In this document: positions 1 through 5,280 of the stretch, piece after piece
How the letters are laid out: each line of letters opens with the position of its first letter
Position numbering within the stretch: the stretch's first letter is position 1
Source: Candidatus Atribacteria bacterium 1244-E10-H5-B2
GTDB taxonomy: Bacteria; Atribacterota; JS1; SB-45; 34-128
Reading direction: 5' to 3'
Assembly: GCA_003575245.1 (NCBI GenBank)
Contig: NMQN01000073.1
Location: 1 to 7,865 of the forward strand
DNA length: 7,865 nucleotides
The notes under the pieces: generated by a model
What the model was told of the DNA's origin: nothing
What the model saw: only the letters and a program-made list of their open reading frames with translations
Databases searched by the model: none
Made by a program: the position numbers and the translations under genes

Positions 1-20
1 GATACAAAGTTTTCCAACTA

Positions 21-65
21 CCGGCCAGGCTAAAACAGGATGGGATCGATTACCCGCCCTGCCGG
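21..65 (-). other. GC-rich imperfect hairpin at window edge
   Basis: Bases 21-30 and 56-65 are imperfectly complementary arms (CCGGCCAGGC and GCCCTGCCGG). As minus-strand RNA they pair with one mismatch and one G-U; as plus-strand RNA there are two mismatches. A smaller GGG/CCC pairing (42-44 with 53-55) sits inside. The block stands out as GC-rich in AT-rich surroundings and lies downstream of the last minus-strand gene. No T-run follows on the minus strand, so I do not call it a terminator. No start codon with a ribosome binding site is visible in 1-159. Confidence 0.3.
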
Positions 66-159
66 ATATAATAATTTATCTAAATACCCCTAAATCGCTA
101 AAATTTTGCCCTCTAACGAGGTTTCTTTGATCCCTTTGGTATCTTTACCTTCAATATTG

Positions 160-387
160 CTATATCTGATATTTATATTGATCTTCGTAAACGTCTTTTT
201 GTCGTTCCAGGGATAGAGCTTTCCACATTTTATTAATATTTCTCTCCTCTAACTTAGTTATCGAATAACCCGGGAAGGCCTTTAATAGAATCCTAATTTT
301 AACCAGGTATTCAAGATCTTCCCAAAAATTCTTAATCATATCTTTTATTTCAGATTCAGATTTCGAAAAGAACGGATCTAAAGCCAT
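160..387 (-). CDS. Hypothetical 75-aa protein
   Basis: I do not recognise this protein. The ATG at 387 follows an AAAGGGGT ribosome binding site about nine bases upstream, which fixes the start. The product is mostly helical in appearance, with charged segments around IKDMIKNFWEDLEYLVK (residues 14-30) and a C-terminal stretch rich in Lys, Arg and Tyr. There is no signal peptide, membrane segment or cysteine motif. It lies 23 bases downstream of the 66-aa gene, so the two are probably co-transcribed. The frame shifted by +1 stays open for about 23 codons past this stop, to a TAG at 90-92, and reads like protein. That could mean a frameshifted extension, a sequencing indel or chance. Confidence 0.75.
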   Translation of the reverse strand: MALDPFFSKSESEIKDMIKNFWEDLEYLVKIRILLKAFPGYSITKLEERNINKMWKALSLERQKDVYEDQYKYQI

Positions 388-410
388 AATTTTTTTACCC
401 CTTTCATCTT

Positions 411-611
411 TTAATTGATATATTTATACATAAAACGCTCATATTTTTTTTTCATTTCTTCAAGATCTTTTTCGGTTAAGACTACGTTATATTCTTCTTT
501 GGCCACCCGGATTATTGTATCGTCTTTTAAGTCTTTTTTGTTTTCCACATATAGCGAATAGTTTCCCCGGATTGCGTGAAAAGCCTCGAATTTTTCTCTA
601 CTGATAAACAT
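411..611 (-). CDS. Hypothetical 66-aa protein
   Basis: This is an unrecognised small soluble protein. The ATG at 611 is preceded by AAAGGGGG at good spacing. The sequence has an N-terminal part with aromatic residues (FHAIRGNYSLYVENKK) and a C-terminal charged helix (EKDLEEMKKKYERFMYKYIN), probably amphipathic. It has no cysteines and no membrane segment. It is the first gene after a 306-base non-coding gap (612-917) that holds candidate plus-strand RNAs, and is followed closely by the 75-aa gene. How it is transcribed is unclear: I see no strong minus-strand promoter just upstream, so it may depend on read-through from the 172-aa gene. Confidence 0.75.
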   Translation of the reverse strand: MFISREKFEAFHAIRGNYSLYVENKKDLKDDTIIRVAKEEYNVVLTEKDLEEMKKKYERFMYKYIN

Positions 612-642
612 AAAATTTTAATCCCCCTTTCAATTTTTTAGA

Positions 643-753
643 ATCCCGGTAGAGCAATTAAAGGAAGTAGAAGGCTTGTCGCAGACCTTTCGAAAGGCTT
701 CAACTACTCCACCGGGCAACCGGCCAGACCTGCCAAACGAATCTGACCGGGAT
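643..753 (+). ncRNA. Multi-branched structured RNA candidate
   Basis: This block is about half G+C, far above its surroundings. Its ends are perfect 8-base complements: ATCCCGGT (643-650) and ACCGGGAT (746-753). Inside, read as plus-strand RNA, are three further helices. One pairs GGAAGTAG (663-670) with CTACTCC (704-710) and encloses the self-complementary CCTTTCGAAAGG (686-697). The second is CCGG-GCAA-CCGG (712-723), a hairpin with a GNRA tetraloop. The third is CAGA (725-728) with TCTG (742-745), abutting the closing stem. The GNRA loop exists only on the plus strand, which favours that polarity. No clear promoter precedes it. It contains GGTAGAGC, which looks like a tRNA D-loop, but no acceptor, anticodon or T arm fits, so it is not a tRNA. 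Confidence 0.42.
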
Positions 754-754
754 A

Positions 755-782
755 TTGCAAGTTTATTTTTATGTGTTATAAT
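755..782 (+). promoter_or_regulatory. Sigma-70 type promoter for plus-strand RNA
   Basis: A TTGCAA -35 box (755-760), a 16-base spacer and a perfect TATAAT -10 box (777-782) predict a start near 789. It points away from all genes, toward a stem-loop and a strong terminator. Chance matches are common in AT-rich DNA; the terminator 85 bases downstream is what makes this one credible. Confidence 0.5.
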
Positions 783-788
783 GAGTTA

Positions 789-898
789 GGTTTGGAGCAG
801 TGTTCTCGTAATCTTCCACTGCAACAAATTTTTTGCTTTCGATTTCTGTTATTGTTACTTTCGATTACAGGGGAGTCTAACCGCTCCCCTGTTTTCGT
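789..898 (+). ncRNA. Candidate ~110-nt small RNA
   Basis: The predicted transcript opens with a stem of GCAGTG (797-802) and CACTGC (817-822), extended by TTG/CAA across a GA/AA internal loop. A U-rich segment follows in which CTTTCGATT occurs twice (836-844 and 858-866). It ends in a strong intrinsic terminator. There is no start codon with a ribosome binding site, so it looks like a regulatory RNA, with the duplicated U-rich motif as a possible target-binding site. It is antisense to the gap between the 172-aa and 66-aa genes. Alternatively it is the 3' part of one longer RNA that begins with the 643-753 fold. Confidence 0.5.
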
Positions 899-900
899 TT
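867..900 (+). terminator. Intrinsic terminator, plus strand
   Basis: ACAGGGGAG (867-875) and CTCCCCTGT (884-892) form a perfect 9-bp stem with an 8-base loop, followed by TTTTCGTTT. The T-rich tail is only on the plus-strand side; on the minus strand the hairpin is not followed by Ts. It therefore terminates a plus-strand transcript although all genes here are on the minus strand. Confidence 0.75.
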
Positions 901-917
901 GAGCCAACACTTTAAGA

Positions 918-1436
918 CTATTCCCTTTTTTCAAGTAAAGATAAGGCTTCTATAACCGCGTCTTTATAGGTAGATCCCGGATTTTTTTCCATATATTCTT
1001 CTACCAACTTTTCTTCAAGAGTTGATTCTTCTCCTCTTAAAACAACTTTAACCGCCTCTTTATAGGTAGCTCTCGGATTGGCCGATAAATAATTTTCAAC
1101 AGCTTTGAGATTTTCTCTCTTTTTAATTTCTTCTTCTGTAAATTCTTTTTTAGGTTTCGGCTCGGTTCGATCTAAAACCTTTAAAACTGCATCCCGATAA
1201 GATACGCCTTTATTTTCAGGCTTTGCCATAAATTCCTGGACCTTCTTTTCTTCTTCGCCAAAACGTATTTCGTCATTAGTTTTTTCGTTAGACATCTTTT
1301 TCACCCCCTTTAATTTTTTAATAAAATCGATTATTGCCTCTACATCGATATTCTCTTGATCAGCAATTTCTAATATTTTTTTTGCGTCTGATCCAGTTAA
1401 ATTTTTTAAATGATATTCCTCTTTTATATCACTCAT
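918..1436 (-). CDS. 172-aa triple-repeat protein with internal start
   Basis: The ATG at 1436 follows AAAGGAG and overlaps the stop of the preceding gene by eight bases. Residues 62-88, 108-132 and 141-167 are three diverged copies of one unit: a charged helix, Asn-Pro or similar, then [ST]Y[RK][DE]AV and a hydrophobic tail (VSYRDAVLKVL, ATYKEAVKVVL, STYKDAVIEAL). Similar Asn-Pro...Tyr...Glu-Ala-Val pieces occur in scaffold-like parts of phage head proteins as I recall them, but that link is only suggestive. An in-frame ATG at 1293-1295 (Met48) has its own strong AAAGGGGGTG site, so a 125-aa product carrying all three repeats without the N-terminal 47 residues is likely made as well. The two starts could mean two nested products of one gene, as for some phage scaffold proteins. 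Confidence 0.8.
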   Translation of the reverse strand: MSDIKEEYHLKNLTGSDAKKILEIADQENIDVEAIIDFIKKLKGVKKMSNEKTNDEIRFGEEEKKVQEFMAKPENKGVSYRDAVLKVLDRTEPKPKKEFTEEEIKKRENLKAVENYLSANPRATYKEAVKVVLRGEESTLEEKLVEEYMEKNPGSTYKDAVIEALSLLEKRE

Positions 1437-1581
1437 AATTTAGATCGCTCCTTTCTTTTCTTAATTTTTTCATATCAACAATTATGGTAATCGATTCGTA
1501 TTTTTTAGGATTTTTAGTTTTCTTTTTTTCAATTTCTAAATATCCCCGGATAGATCCGATATAAACTATTTTTTGACCCAT
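1429..1581 (-). CDS. Hypothetical 50-aa protein
   Basis: I place the start at the ATG at 1581 because it follows AAAGGGGGGG at proper spacing. The frame is open upstream to about 1665, but that part overlaps the 3' end of the preceding gene and has no ribosome binding site. The product begins MGQKIVYIGSIRGYLEIEKKK and is short and basic, with beta-like hydrophobic stretches (IVYIGSI, ESITIIVDM). It is not recognised. Its end overlaps the start of the 172-aa gene by eight bases (ATGAGTGA), which suggests translational coupling. Its ribosome binding site lies at the stop of the 73-aa gene, so the three genes form one unit. Confidence 0.7.
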   Translation of the reverse strand: MGQKIVYIGSIRGYLEIEKKKTKNPKKYESITIIVDMKKLRKERSDLNYE

Positions 1582-1597
1582 AAATCCAACCCCCCCT

Positions 1598-1819
1598 TTA
1601 TTCCCGAGATTGTTTTTTTGCCCAATTTTTTTGATAATCAGGATTCTTTTTTCTAAATTTTGCAAGACCCTTTTTTTGTGATTCCCTCAGTTCCAGGTAA
1701 GCCTTAGGATCCTCGATTTTTAATTTTTGTATATATTTTTTCTTTGAATTGTGAATCTCTTTACCGATTACCTTTAATTTCATTTTACCGCTAATATCCA
1801 TTTCACCTATTTTTTTCAA
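1598..1819 (-). CDS. Hypothetical basic 73-aa protein
   Basis: The start is most likely the TTG at 1819, eight bases after AAGGGAG. A GTG at 1828 in the same frame lies inside that site and is too close to use it. The protein is strongly basic, with many lysines throughout, and ends in FRKKNPDYQKNWAKKQ (residues 55-70). NPDYQKNW-like basic stretches occur in small phage and plasmid nucleic-acid-binding proteins near HNH-type genes, but no HNH or zinc residues are present. It probably binds nucleic acid; this is inference from charge alone. It begins the 73-aa, 50-aa, 172-aa gene unit, just downstream of the gap holding two convergent candidate RNAs. Confidence 0.65.
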   Translation of the reverse strand: MKKIGEMDISGKMKLKVIGKEIHNSKKKYIQKLKIEDPKAYLELRESQKKGLAKFRKKNPDYQKNWAKKQSRE

Positions 1820-1836
1820 TCCGATCACTCCCTTAA

Positions 1837-1865
1837 TTGATTATTTTCTAAAATTTTGATACAAT
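1837..1865 (+). promoter_or_regulatory. Sigma-70 type promoter for plus-strand rod RNA
   Basis: TTGATT (1837-1842), a 17-base spacer and TACAAT (1860-1865) predict a plus-strand start near 1872. It sits just upstream of the 73-aa gene and points the opposite way. The ideal spacing and the immediately following hairpin and terminator support it. Confidence 0.5.
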
Positions 1866-1871
1866 AAAAAA

Positions 1872-1998
1872 GGTTTCTCTGTTTTCACCTGGTAAAGAAG
1901 TCTTGATAACTCTTATAGAGTTCACTTCTGATTAGGTAGAAAACGCATATCTTTTTAAAAAGGAATCTTGATCTTTCCCGGTCTGGATTCCTTTTTAC
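1872..1998 (+). ncRNA. Rod-shaped ~125-nt small RNA candidate
   Basis: Nested complementary segments build one long interrupted hairpin: GTTTTC (1881-1886) with GAAAAC (1939-1944), ACCT (1887-1890) with AGGT (1934-1937), AGAAGT (1896-1901) with ACTTCT (1924-1929), and AACTCT (1908-1913) with AGAGTT (1917-1922) closing on a 3-base loop. That is 22 base pairs, all Watson-Crick, interrupted by internal loops. A promoter precedes it and a terminator hairpin follows. No reading frame with a ribosome binding site is present. The rod shape recalls 6S-like RNAs, but it is shorter and I see no other support for 6S. Confidence 0.52.
1957..1996 (+). terminator. Intrinsic terminator, probably bidirectional
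   Basis: AAAAAGGAATC (1957-1967) and GATTCCTTTTT (1986-1996) form an 11-bp perfect stem around an 18-base loop, with T-runs on both strands because the stem ends in A/T. It would end the plus-strand rod RNA and could also act on minus-strand read-through. Confidence 0.65.
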
Positions 1999-2005
1999 TT
2001 TCAAC

Positions 2006-2053
2006 AAAAAAGACGCCATTATAAATTGTTTATTTAAAACTTATAATGGCGTC
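2006..2053 (-). terminator. Intrinsic terminator, minus strand
   Basis: GACGCCATTATAA (2012-2024) and TTATAATGGCGTC (2041-2053) give a perfect 13-bp stem with a 16-base loop. On the minus strand it is followed at once by six Ts (2011-2006). On the plus strand no T-run follows. It also serves to end read-through from the terminase gene group. Confidence 0.8.
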
Positions 2054-2123
2054 ATAAACGCCTTTAGATTTCGCCACCCTATACTCCATAGTTGGTATTT
2101 TATCATTTAATTTTCTATCATTA
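2006..2123 (-). ncRNA. Minus-strand short transcript with attenuator-like fold
   Basis: A promoter at 2130-2158 and a terminator at 2006-2053 delimit a transcript of about 118 bases. Just before the terminator, GGCGT (complement of 2058-2062) can pair with ACGCC (complement of 2048-2052) in a hairpin with a 5-base loop. The same ACGCC is part of the terminator stem, so the two hairpins exclude each other. A 19-codon frame starts at 2089 (MEYRVAKSKGVYDAIISFK) and a 21-codon frame overlaps it; neither has a ribosome binding site. It could be a regulatory RNA or an attenuated leader for the genes from 1819 down. Confidence 0.45.
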
Positions 2124-2129
2124 ATATTG

Positions 2130-2158
2130 ATTATAACAAAAAAAGATAAACTTTTCAA
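2130..2158 (-). promoter_or_regulatory. Sigma-70 type promoter, minus strand
   Basis: On the minus strand TTGAAA (complement of 2153-2158), a 17-base spacer and TATAAT (complement of 2130-2135) predict a start near 2123. It lies 36 bases past the stop of the 82-aa gene and drives only about 118 bases before a strong terminator. Confidence 0.55.
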
Positions 2159-2194
2159 GTTTTTATTTTCCTTCCTGGATCTACCATAATTTTT

Positions 2195-2443
2195 TTATTT
2201 TTTATATATCTCTTTTAAATTTTTATTAGCCTCATTAACTCCCTGGACAAAATTATCCCACTCATCAAATTTAAAGCCACAAGAGGCCGAAACGTCTAAA
2301 CTTGCAATATAAAGACCTATCTCGTCTTTTTCCAGTTCGCAACCTATCGCCAGGGATTCCCCGATCTTAGTTTCTGATAATAAAGTTTGTTTATCTTTTC
2401 CAAAGACTTTTACAATTCCCTTAAATTTCCTTATATTTTTCAT
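2195..2443 (-). CDS. Hypothetical 82-aa protein
   Basis: This is an unrecognised protein. The start at 2443 follows AAGGAAGGAG at usable spacing. The N-terminal two thirds read as beta strands (FKGIVKVFGKD, ESLAIGCELEKDEIGLYIASLDVSA) and the end as a helix (FVQGVNEANKNLKEIYKK). The two cysteines, at about residues 35 and 55, are not arranged as a metal site. There is no signal peptide or membrane segment. It is the last gene of the terminase-linked group: the 24-aa membrane peptide lies 30 bases upstream, and a new promoter and terminator follow. Confidence 0.75.
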   Translation of the reverse strand: MKNIRKFKGIVKVFGKDKQTLLSETKIGESLAIGCELEKDEIGLYIASLDVSASCGFKFDEWDNFVQGVNEANKNLKEIYKK

Positions 2444-2473
2444 TTTTAAAATTCTCCTTCCTTAAAATTAAAA

Positions 2474-2548
2474 CTATTTACCTAAATTTTTTCTTAAATA
2501 AAAGCCTAAACCTATTACTATCAATAAGATTATGAGCAAAGTCCACAT
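2474..2548 (-). CDS. 24-aa single-pass membrane peptide
   Basis: A short frame with a strong AAAAGGAG ribosome binding site encodes Met-Trp, a hydrophobic segment (TLLIILLIVIGLGFYL, residues 3-18) and a basic tail (RKNLGK). This is a typical tiny membrane peptide with the tail in the cytoplasm. It is too short for most gene finders. The site, the tight fit between the 49-aa and 82-aa genes and the clean hydrophobic-then-basic pattern support a real gene. Its role is unknown; similar phage micropeptides can affect membranes or lysis timing, but nothing here shows that. Confidence 0.6.
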   Translation of the reverse strand: MWTLLIILLIVIGLGFYLRKNLGK

Positions 2549-2576
2549 ATTATTTAACTCCTTTTTTTAAAAAACA

Positions 2577-2726
2577 TTACCAAATTTTACGAATTAATTT
2601 CCTACCTATAATTTTATTTTTTACTCTCCTGGCCATTTTTTTAGGATCTCCTGAGGTTATAACTTTTACATCATTAGCTTGCCTGGCCAGTTTATAAAGA
2701 AATGAAACGGTCTTATTCAGTTTCAT
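2577..2726 (-). CDS. Basic 49-aa phage-type small protein
   Basis: The ATG at 2726 follows AGGGGGG by about ten bases. The product contains [12 protein letters not shown] (9-20), [17 protein letters not shown] (23-39) and ends GRKLIRKIW. This LYKLAR...SGDPKK.ARR.KNK..GRKL pattern is one I associate with short conserved proteins in phages and integrative elements of low-GC bacteria. I know no function for them. The high Lys/Arg content fits nucleic-acid binding. It sits between the zinc ribbon and the 24-aa membrane peptide, each with its own ribosome binding site. Confidence 0.72.
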   Translation of the reverse strand: MKLNKTVSFLYKLARQANDVKVITSGDPKKMARRVKNKIIGRKLIRKIW

Positions 2727-2754
2727 TTAATTAATTACCCCCCTAAAATTGATT

Positions 2755-2925
2755 TTAAACTACCTTCTGAGCTTGTCTTTTCCTACTTTTTCTAAAAAAT
2801 ACCTGCTTTGATCCTGAGAAATTGCACCTTCTACACCAAAAAACAGCAGGCGTTTCTTTTCTACTAACTAAAATATTTGCACTATCACACTTAGGACAAC
2901 GAGGTTTTTCCTTTTTTATTCTCAT
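2755..2925 (-). CDS. 56-aa zinc-ribbon protein
   Basis: The ATG at 2925 follows AAGGAG. Two CxxC knuckles, CPKC (residues 10-13) and CRRC (31-34), are 17 residues apart, with short beta-like stretches between them (ANILVSRKE, PAVFW). This is a classic single zinc ribbon that should bind one Zn2+ through four cysteines. The tail (FFRKSRKRQAQKVV) is strongly basic. The family usually binds DNA, RNA or a partner protein, often in transcription or replication; which one cannot be told. It lies 69 bases downstream of the terminase gene and heads the run of small genes. It is below the length used by many gene callers. Confidence 0.8.
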   Translation of the reverse strand: MRIKKEKPRCPKCDSANILVSRKETPAVFWCRRCNFSGSKQVFFRKSRKRQAQKVV

Positions 2926-2994
2926 AGAATTAATCTCCTTTTACACACATATTAAAATATATATACCTTAACATATCAATAAATTATTGTCAAA

Positions 2995-4689
2995 TTACCA
3001 ATCTCCCCTGGGAGTAGAGCCACTTGCGCCTCCCCAATCCTCACCGGCCTCTGATCCCATTTCCTCATCATACTGAGCGGATAACCGCTTACTCCGGCCA
3101 ATCCTCATATCATCTTTTACCTTATCGCTCATATCATCGAGTAATTTTGCAACATCCTCTTGTTTCTCTTCCCTGGTAGCCTCATAAATAGATCCGGAAA
3201 CAGCGTCTATTTCGTCAGCGTGGCCTTCCGGTCCTCTCTCGTGATAAATAGTTAATTGATTCGATCTACCATAAACAGCGATAGTATTTTTTAAACCGGC
3301 TTTCAGGTCCGGCCGGTCCGGTAATTGTAATCTATCTTGAATCATTTTAGATTTTAAATTGACAAATACAACGGATAGAGAAGGCCTGATCAGGATTTCT
3401 AAATTAATCTTTTTAAAGGAATTTTCAACATATCCTTTGCTATATCTATCTATTGAGGCCTCGTTTAGATGATAGGTTTTAGCAAGTATTTCGATATCAT
3501 TTAAGATAATATCGAGGTCCTTTGTTTCCCAGGATCTAACAACATCAACAATCGCTATATCCCCTTCTTTATGTGATATAGCCAAAGCAAAGCGATCCCG
3601 GCCACTAAGGCCGGATTGGTCCAGGCCCAGGGAATATTTATATTCTGATTTATAGGTCAGATCTCCACCCAGGATAAAAGGTTTTTGCATTAGTTCAAAA
3701 TTGAAAAAGGCTTCCAGTTTTTCGCTAAACTCAGCCTGAAATTCCCTTTTCCAGTTATTAACATCCCTGGCCTTTTCTTTATTTAAAAATTTTTGCGGTA
3801 TCTCCGGATTGACAAAACGAGTATTCGCTTGGATAGTTAAACGTTCTTCAATCCGAAAACCCTCATCAAAAAAGTTAAAAAATAATCCCTGCTTAGCGCC
3901 AGCGGTAGAGATCAGGAAAAGTTTATTAAATTCAAATTGGGATTGTCGAGGCCTCAGGCTATTAAAAATCGTTTCATCCTGTTTAACTCCCTCGAGTTTA
4001 AAGAAGGCAATTTCATCCATTATCAAAACACAAATAGGGATTCCCCGGAGCGCGGTAGAAGTGCAAGGACTCGATATAATTTTTACACCATTTTTAAGGG
4101 TCAATTCAAGCTCGGTAGATTTCTTCTCTAATCGCTTTAATACCGGGGAATTTCTTAACATCCTTAGACAGTTTTTTCCGATTATCTGCTTAGCCTGGAG
4201 TTCCCGGGTCGCTATGATCACTACATAAGGATTTTCGCCTTTAGATACTTCTTTTTTCCACTTATCCCTGGTAGCCTCATATAAAGCACAAATCGAAACG
4301 AGAAAAGATTTCCCGGCCCGAGCACCTAAACAGGCAATCAATTCTAATTTTTCCCTTCCGGGAATATATTTCCCCTTACTTTTAGTCAGGATCTTAAATA
4401 TTTTTAGTTCTTTTTTGTCAAGAGGTAGGCCATATAAGGCTTTTAGAATAATTAACTGGACCGGCCTTTTTTCAAAGGATAGACCTAAATAATCGGGATC
4501 GGTAGCAAATTCAATTATATTTATTTTTTGTAGTCTCTTCTTAGCCTCTCGATATTTGATAGCCTCTGCTTTAGCTTCTTCCGGAGTTTTTTCTCTATCC
4601 CCTCGTTTTAGATTAGCCAAGCGCCTGGCCTCAGATTCCGGAGTATTACCCCGGTAAGATTCCGGAGTTCTTTTTTTAACATAAGGCAT
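2995..4689 (-). CDS. terL: Phage terminase large subunit
   Basis: This 564-aa protein is the packaging motor: an ATPase that pumps DNA into the prohead, joined to a nuclease that cuts concatemers. A Walker A-like LGARAGKS is at residues 121-128, Walker B VLIMDE at 221-226, and a coupling motif LISTAG at 259-264. The C-terminal RNase H-like nuclease has candidate acidic metal ligands at D357 (SLGLDQS), D414 (ASIDRYS) and D492/D495 (HADEIDA). Length fits the family. The start follows AGGTGGTGA. Residues 1-55 are a charged extension (RGNTPESEARRLANLKRG) that resembles openings of some small-terminase or DNA-binding proteins; no separate small subunit is recognisable here. The acidic tail after about 505 is low-complexity. 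No portal gene follows directly, which is unusual. Confidence 0.93.
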   Translation of the reverse strand: MPYVKKRTPESYRGNTPESEARRLANLKRGDREKTPEEAKAEAIKYREAKKRLQKINIIEFATDPDYLGLSFEKRPVQLIILKALYGLPLDKKELKIFKILTKSKGKYIPGREKLELIACLGARAGKSFLVSICALYEATRDKWKKEVSKGENPYVVIIATRELQAKQIIGKNCLRMLRNSPVLKRLEKKSTELELTLKNGVKIISSPCTSTALRGIPICVLIMDEIAFFKLEGVKQDETIFNSLRPRQSQFEFNKLFLISTAGAKQGLFFNFFDEGFRIEERLTIQANTRFVNPEIPQKFLNKEKARDVNNWKREFQAEFSEKLEAFFNFELMQKPFILGGDLTYKSEYKYSLGLDQSGLSGRDRFALAISHKEGDIAIVDVVRSWETKDLDIILNDIEILAKTYHLNEASIDRYSKGYVENSFKKINLEILIRPSLSVVFVNLKSKMIQDRLQLPDRPDLKAGLKNTIAVYGRSNQLTIYHERGPEGHADEIDAVSGSIYEATREEKQEDVAKLLDDMSDKVKDDMRIGRSKRLSAQYDEEMGSEAGEDWGGASGSTPRGDW

Positions 4690-4720
4690 AAAATCACCAC
4701 CTAAATTTTATAAAAAATGA

Positions 4721-4918
4721 TTAGGGTTTCTTATCCCTTTCCTTTCTATTAAATTTTCTCATTTTGGTATTAAATTCCTCTTGCTTTTTCTCCTTATTTT
4801 CTTCCTTCGTTGATCGTATTCCTGCAACAATACCCCACAAAATAGCTCCGGCAATAAGAGCTACGAAAGCCCAAAATCCCCACTTTGCACCGGTTAAATA
4901 ATATTCAAATAGATTCAT
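4721..4918 (-). CDS. 65-aa single-pass membrane protein
   Basis: The ATG at 4918 follows AAAAGGAG. The product has one clear membrane segment (WGFWAFVALIAGAILWGIVA, residues 13-32), then a long Lys/Glu-rich cytoplasmic tail (STKEENKEKKQEEFNTKMRK and onward, 36-65). The layout fits a small holin-like or membrane-anchored accessory protein, but one segment plus a charged tail is not enough to name a holin, and no lysin gene is in the window. It ends 31 bases before the terminase start and shares its transcription unit. Confidence 0.75.
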   Translation of the reverse strand: MNLFEYYLTGAKWGFWAFVALIAGAILWGIVAGIRSTKEENKEKKQEEFNTKMRKFNRKERDKKP

Positions 4919-4943
4919 TTCTAAATTCTCCTTTTTTCGGGAT

Positions 4944-5030
4944 TCACCATTTAAATTTACTGCCTGGATTATTTAAGATAAAATCGGCAATTACTTGGTA
5001 AATATTGATTATAAATTTCTTGATAGCCAT
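4944..5030 (-). CDS. 28-aa small peptide gene
   Basis: This frame begins with an ATG three bases after the TAA of the 68-aa gene. Its ribosome binding site (AGGAGAGG) lies within the last codons of that gene, so translation is probably coupled. The peptide opens MAIKKFIINIYQVIADFILN, hydrophobic with basic residues at the front, and ends in SKFKW. It could be amphipathic or membrane-associated. The support is the strong, well-spaced site and the tight packing; length alone would not support it. Confidence 0.5.
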   Translation of the reverse strand: MAIKKFIINIYQVIADFILNNPGSKFKW

Positions 5031-5032
5031 AA

Positions 5033-5239
5033 TTAATAACCTCTCCTGAATATTGTTTTATGCTTTTCCTTTTCTCCGGATCCCTCTTTTGCCTTAATAA
5101 TTTGGTTAATCGATTTTAAAGCCAACTGATATTTAGCTTTCTCTTTTTCGGTTAATGATTCACTCCGTTTTAATTTCCAGATATAAAAATCTTTAGTTTT
5201 TTCTAAGGATCTTAATTTTATAGTGTTTATCTGAGCCAT
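5033..5239 (-). CDS. Hypothetical 68-aa helical protein
   Basis: The ATG at 5239 follows AAAGGGGG. The product is charged and helical, with a likely coiled-coil or helix-turn-helix-like middle (LTEKEKAKYQLALKSINQII, residues 29-48) and a basic tail. No motif lets me name it. Position just before the terminase group would suit a small terminase subunit, but the protein is shorter than most and I see no clear DNA-binding motif, so this is only a possibility. Its leader contains two strong hairpins (5281-5363), the second about 40 bases upstream of the start codon, so expression may be regulated there. Confidence 0.7.
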   Translation of the reverse strand: MAQINTIKLRSLEKTKDFYIWKLKRSESLTEKEKAKYQLALKSINQIIKAKEGSGEKEKHKTIFRRGY

Positions 5240-5280
5240 AATTGGCCCCCTTTATTTTTATTCAGGCCTTTAAAATTTTA

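Noticed and set aside
641..720. GGTAGAGC and TTCGAAA look like tRNA D-loop and T-loop pieces
   Set aside because: There is no acceptor stem, no GCTC partner for the D stem and no anticodon arm at tRNA spacing on either strand.
3809..4228. Plus-strand frames of 139 and 64 codons (3809-4228, 3937-4131)
   Set aside because: They lie fully inside the terminase gene on the opposite strand, lack ribosome binding sites and are shadows of it.
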